The translations under genes and the position numbers were made by a program. Shown one piece after another: positions 61,518-64,000 of a stretch of DNA of 64,000 nt. The notes under the pieces are model-generated. The model was given only the letters and a program-made list of their open reading frames with translations. It searched no databases and was not told the origin of the DNA. Every line of letters starts with the position of its first letter. The first letter of the stretch is position 1. The stretch comes from Symbiodinium sp. CCMP2592 (lineage: Eukaryota; Sar; Dinophyceae; Suessiales; Symbiodiniaceae), in NCBI GenBank assembly GCA_905221615.1, contig CAJNDT010006012.1:248001-312000 (forward strand). The letters are read 5' to 3'.

Positions 61518-62085
61518 ATGCCTAGTTATTTTCAGCATAAACCCACTTGGGAGATTTATCACCAAACTAACATTAGATTGCCTGAGTCTTGTGAAGATGA
61601 CTGGCAACAAGCCCTATCAGTGCATTGTCATTCCTTTGCCTCTTCAAGCATTGATGCCGACTGGATTGCTTGGTGCAAAACCTTCCACAGCATTCATAAC
61701 CTTAATGGCTCCACTATAGGATTGGACCCTCGCTTTCGACTGCGGGACCATTACAAGCATGGCAAACTCCATGAGCAACTATGTCAAGCCATTAAAGCGC
61801 AAGATTGGCAATTGCACAAAAAATGCTCGTTCGAAGCTAGAGCAAATTAGCAAAAACAAAATTCGAAAATGGCGGCAGCAAATTCAGAAAGCTGGACAAC
61901 CACAGCATCCGTGGCTCAAATCTAAATGGGCTAAAGCACCGTCTCCACCGATCCCTTCCAGTATTGCCAGTAGCAAGTACGGACATGAAGGGTTTACCAC
62001 GTGCCTTCATGATTCCTTGAAAGAGATATCGGACTACTTTGCCATGATTTACAAAAGTGAAATGCGCATCAGAGTAGAAAAATGA
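61518..62085 (+). pseudogene. Linker and reverse-transcriptase N-terminal part
   Basis: Two overlapping frames, 61518-61850 and 61759-62085, together give the segment between endonuclease and RT: KPTWEIYHQTNIRLPESCED, DADWIAWCKTFHSIH, then basic helices NKIRKWRQQIQKAGQPQHPW. At least one frameshift lies near 61840. Confidence 0.6.
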
Positions 62086-62109
62086 ATAGCTTCAGAACTA
62101 TGTTGGCAC

Positions 62110-62880
62110 TGATGAACAAGGTCACAGCATTGAGCATAGCCTTCAACAGATCCTTTCTAAAGCTGATGCATCCAAAGCGCCGGGGATTGATGGGCTTCAA
62201 ATTGGACACCTCAAGCGGCTACCACCTTCTGCAGTTCGTTTTCTTGCACACATATTTCACAAATCGCTTTTCAGCATCGTGTGCCTATTGCTTGGCTGAA
62301 CTGCAACATGACATGCATCCCCAAGAAACAAGGCAGAACGACGGTTAAAGATTTGAGACCTTTGACCATCAGCCCTGTGTGTTATCGGCTTTTCTGCAAA
62401 ACTGTTTTGGTTATGTACAAAGATGTTCAGCACAACATTCCCGAGCATTCAGTTGGAGGCATCGTAGGTCGTTCTGCATATCATGCATGGCTCCCTGCCA
62501 CACTGATGTGTGAATCAACGTGGAGGCTCAGTCCTATTCACCAGGCTGTCATCCAGGGCATGGCTATTGACACCGAAAAATTCTTTGACAATGTCCCACC
62601 AGATAAAGCCTGTGAAATCCTACTGCACACGGGTCTTCCTGCTCCTGTCGTTGCCACATGGCATTTTATGATTTCCGAGCTCAGGCGGTTTACTTCCTTA
62701 AATGGCGCTGTTTCCAAAGATGCTTTTCGAGCCACTGTCGGTATTCCGCAGGGTGACCCGCTTAGTATGCTAGCTGCAGCGGCGATGCTGGTGGAGTGGA
62801 CGTGGGAAATCCCGCACGACCACACTGACCACACGCTCGCGAAAGGTTTTCGTAGACGACCGTTTACTTTTGAGCACTGA
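62110..62880 (+). pseudogene. Reverse transcriptase, fingers and palm
   Basis: RT motifs spread over three frames. KAPGIDGLQIGHLKRL at 62174-62220 is the LINE fingers motif. After a frame change near 62275 come CIPKKQGRTTVKDLRPLTI (motif 2), GMAIDTEKFFDNVP (motif A with catalytic Asp), and ATVGIPQGDPLSMLAAAAML (motif B). The sequence GKGFRRRPF at about 62838-62865 is an out-of-frame reading of KVFVDDRLLLS (motif C, FVDD), so a single-base change at about 62830-62845 broke the catalytic core. The enzyme would copy the element's RNA at a nicked target. Confidence 0.9.
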
Positions 62881-63568
62881 CAGTCAACAACTTCAACAAG
62901 CGTTTCATACTACACAGTTTTGGGATGGTTCGTTCGGTTTCCAGACTGAGGCCAAAACTGTTGCCTTTGGAAACAATGTTGACTCTGAAAACATTTGGTG
63001 GTTGGACGGGTATGAAGTTAAACGCCAACGACAAATTGTGTATTTAGGCGTGCCACTTCCGCTTAAAGGAACATCTGCGTCAAAGTTTTACAAGCCCATC
63101 TTGGATCAGTGTTGTGTGTTGCTCAATAAAATTGCCAGATCACACATCACGCATGACAACGCCATCACCACTGTAGCGCGCAAAATTGTGCCGGCCGTTT
63201 GTTATCCTTGCTCAGTTGTTCGTCCAACTAAGACTCAGCTAGACAGTTTACGATCAAAAAAATTTGAGGCAACAGCTTTTCGCAAATGTCAAACACAAGC
63301 AGCACATGCCGTGATTTGTGAGCAAACACATTTGTTTGATCCTGAAAGCGCTATGGTGTATCACAACATGCGATTCTGGAGGCAGGTGCTCATCCATGCA
63401 CCGTTGTTGGCACAAAGATTTAAAGACATACTTGATCAATCTGTTTCTACTAAACATGATTTGTATGGCCCTGTCACCATCTTCCAACGTGATGTTGCTT
63501 GGCTTGATTGTCGCTTTCTCCTGATGAAGATGCCATCAGCAATAACTGCAATGATTGCATTCTTTTGA
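62841..63568 (+). pseudogene. Reverse transcriptase motif C, thumb and connection
   Basis: In the frame of 62870-63568 but extended upstream to include KVFVDDRLLLSTDSQQL (motif C, Asp-Asp), then TEAKTVAFGN (motif D-like Lys), RQIVYLGVPLPLKG (LINE motif E: YLG) and a helical thumb region (ITTVARKIVPAVCYPCSVVR). The frame ends at 63566-63568 without a domain boundary, so it is probably another frameshift. Confidence 0.85.
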
Positions 63569-63616
63569 CTGAACCTGACAAATAGAAATTTTGCGATTTT
63601 GTTCGTGAGTTGATTC

Positions 63617-64000
63617 GCAGACACTTTTATCAGCAACTTGAACAAAAAGCATAGTAAATGGCAAGGGGTTACCGATACAGATTTATGTGCAAGAGGCCTT
63701 GAGCCTTCTTCGCCTTTTCGCAACCCCATCACACGACTGCTTTCTGATGCTCATGCCACTCCCCTTCGTCTTTTTCAAATGCGCATCAAAGCCACCCCTC
63801 ATTGCCAGTACTGCCTCTGCGAAGAGGGTAGCGTGAATCACATTGTGTGGGATTGTCCACGCTTTGCTGCGTTGACGCAATCATGGCCTCCAGAGCTTTG
63901 CAACCGCATTGCTTGGCCATCTTGTGCAAAAAATGCCATGGTGTGTAGCATTCATTTTCCGCCAACGCTTCGTGGAAATTGGCATAAGCTTCAGCTCCTT
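63617..64000 (+). pseudogene. C-terminal zinc-binding region of retrotransposon ORF2, cut by window end
   Basis: An open frame of 128 codons with no stop to the window edge: KKHSKWQGVTDTDLCARG, NPITRLLSDAHATPLRLF, then HCQYCLCEEGSVNHIVWDC. The Cys/His pattern CX2CX8HX4C, followed by PRF, is the zf-RVT-like C-terminal motif common in LINEs. The element continues past 64000. Confidence 0.8.

Larger units (their letters stand above)
54740..64000 (+). mobile_element. LINE-type (non-LTR) retrotransposon, degenerate, 3' end outside window
   Basis: About 9.3 kb of plus-strand, non-satellite DNA with a consistent domain order: OTU-like protease, Pro-rich segment, Cys-rich segment, Lys/Gly-rich stretch with zinc knuckle, conserved unknown region with C-terminal coiled coil, AP-endonuclease-like domain, reverse transcriptase, and a C-terminal CX2CX8HX4C motif. 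This is the arrangement of LINEs with an endonuclease upstream of the RT. The reading frame changes at least ten times, so this copy is dead. No fold-back elements or telomere-like tracts are found inside it, which suggests insertion after most of those had spread. No 3' tail is visible. Confidence 0.9.

Overview
The window reads as nuclear DNA of a protist, most likely a dinoflagellate. The reasons are the plant/alveolate-type telomere heptamer (TTTAGGG/CCCTAAA) scattered in both orientations through almost all intergenic DNA, very low gene density, a long degenerate LINE-type retrotransposon whose reverse transcriptase and OTU modules look like those I associate with dinoflagellates, and a possible relict of the dinoflagellate spliced leader (TGGCTCAAG) where that retrotransposon begins. 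Species cannot be told from the sequence.

Layout. From 1 to about 54.65 kb the DNA is mainly degenerate telomere-like tracts, microsatellites and a large set of short (about 70-150 bp) fold-back palindromes. I sort these into about 18 families (called hpA to hpT here), most present in 2-6 copies, often in both orientations and often in clusters. Only one confident protein gene lies here: a single-exon TraB-family protein at 23253-24359. Just upstream, 22372-22863 carries two exon-like segments of an unrecognised gene. A few other exon-like fragments (13838-14054 minus, 37311-37601 minus, 41318-41617 plus and others) are weak. A 2.4-kb minisatellite with a 52-53-bp period lies at about 10.43-12.86 kb. 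A satellite block at 50.3-53.7 kb holds an approx. 85-105-bp repeat, a 22-bp repeat, clean TTTAGGG, and a composite higher-order repeat built of 21-bp units and telomere-variant blocks.

From about 54.74 kb to the window end there is one LINE-type retrotransposon on the plus strand, broken by many frameshifts. In order it carries an OTU cysteine-protease-like domain, proline-rich and Cys-rich segments, a Lys/Gly-rich stretch with a zinc knuckle, a conserved region ending in a coiled coil, an AP-endonuclease-like domain, reverse transcriptase, and a C-terminal zinc-binding motif. Its 3' end is beyond the window.

The most interesting signal is in the fold-back elements. Within a family, copies differ from each other in blocks, and the same change is present in both arms, so each copy keeps a nearly perfect stem. 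The clearest case is three related elements that share the outer CTTGGAGG and the inner GACTTAG but carry different 7-nt blocks between them (GTCGGGG, TTCATGG, CCCTTTT), each mirrored in the opposite arm. This points to a process that copies one arm onto the other, or to selection on the stem.
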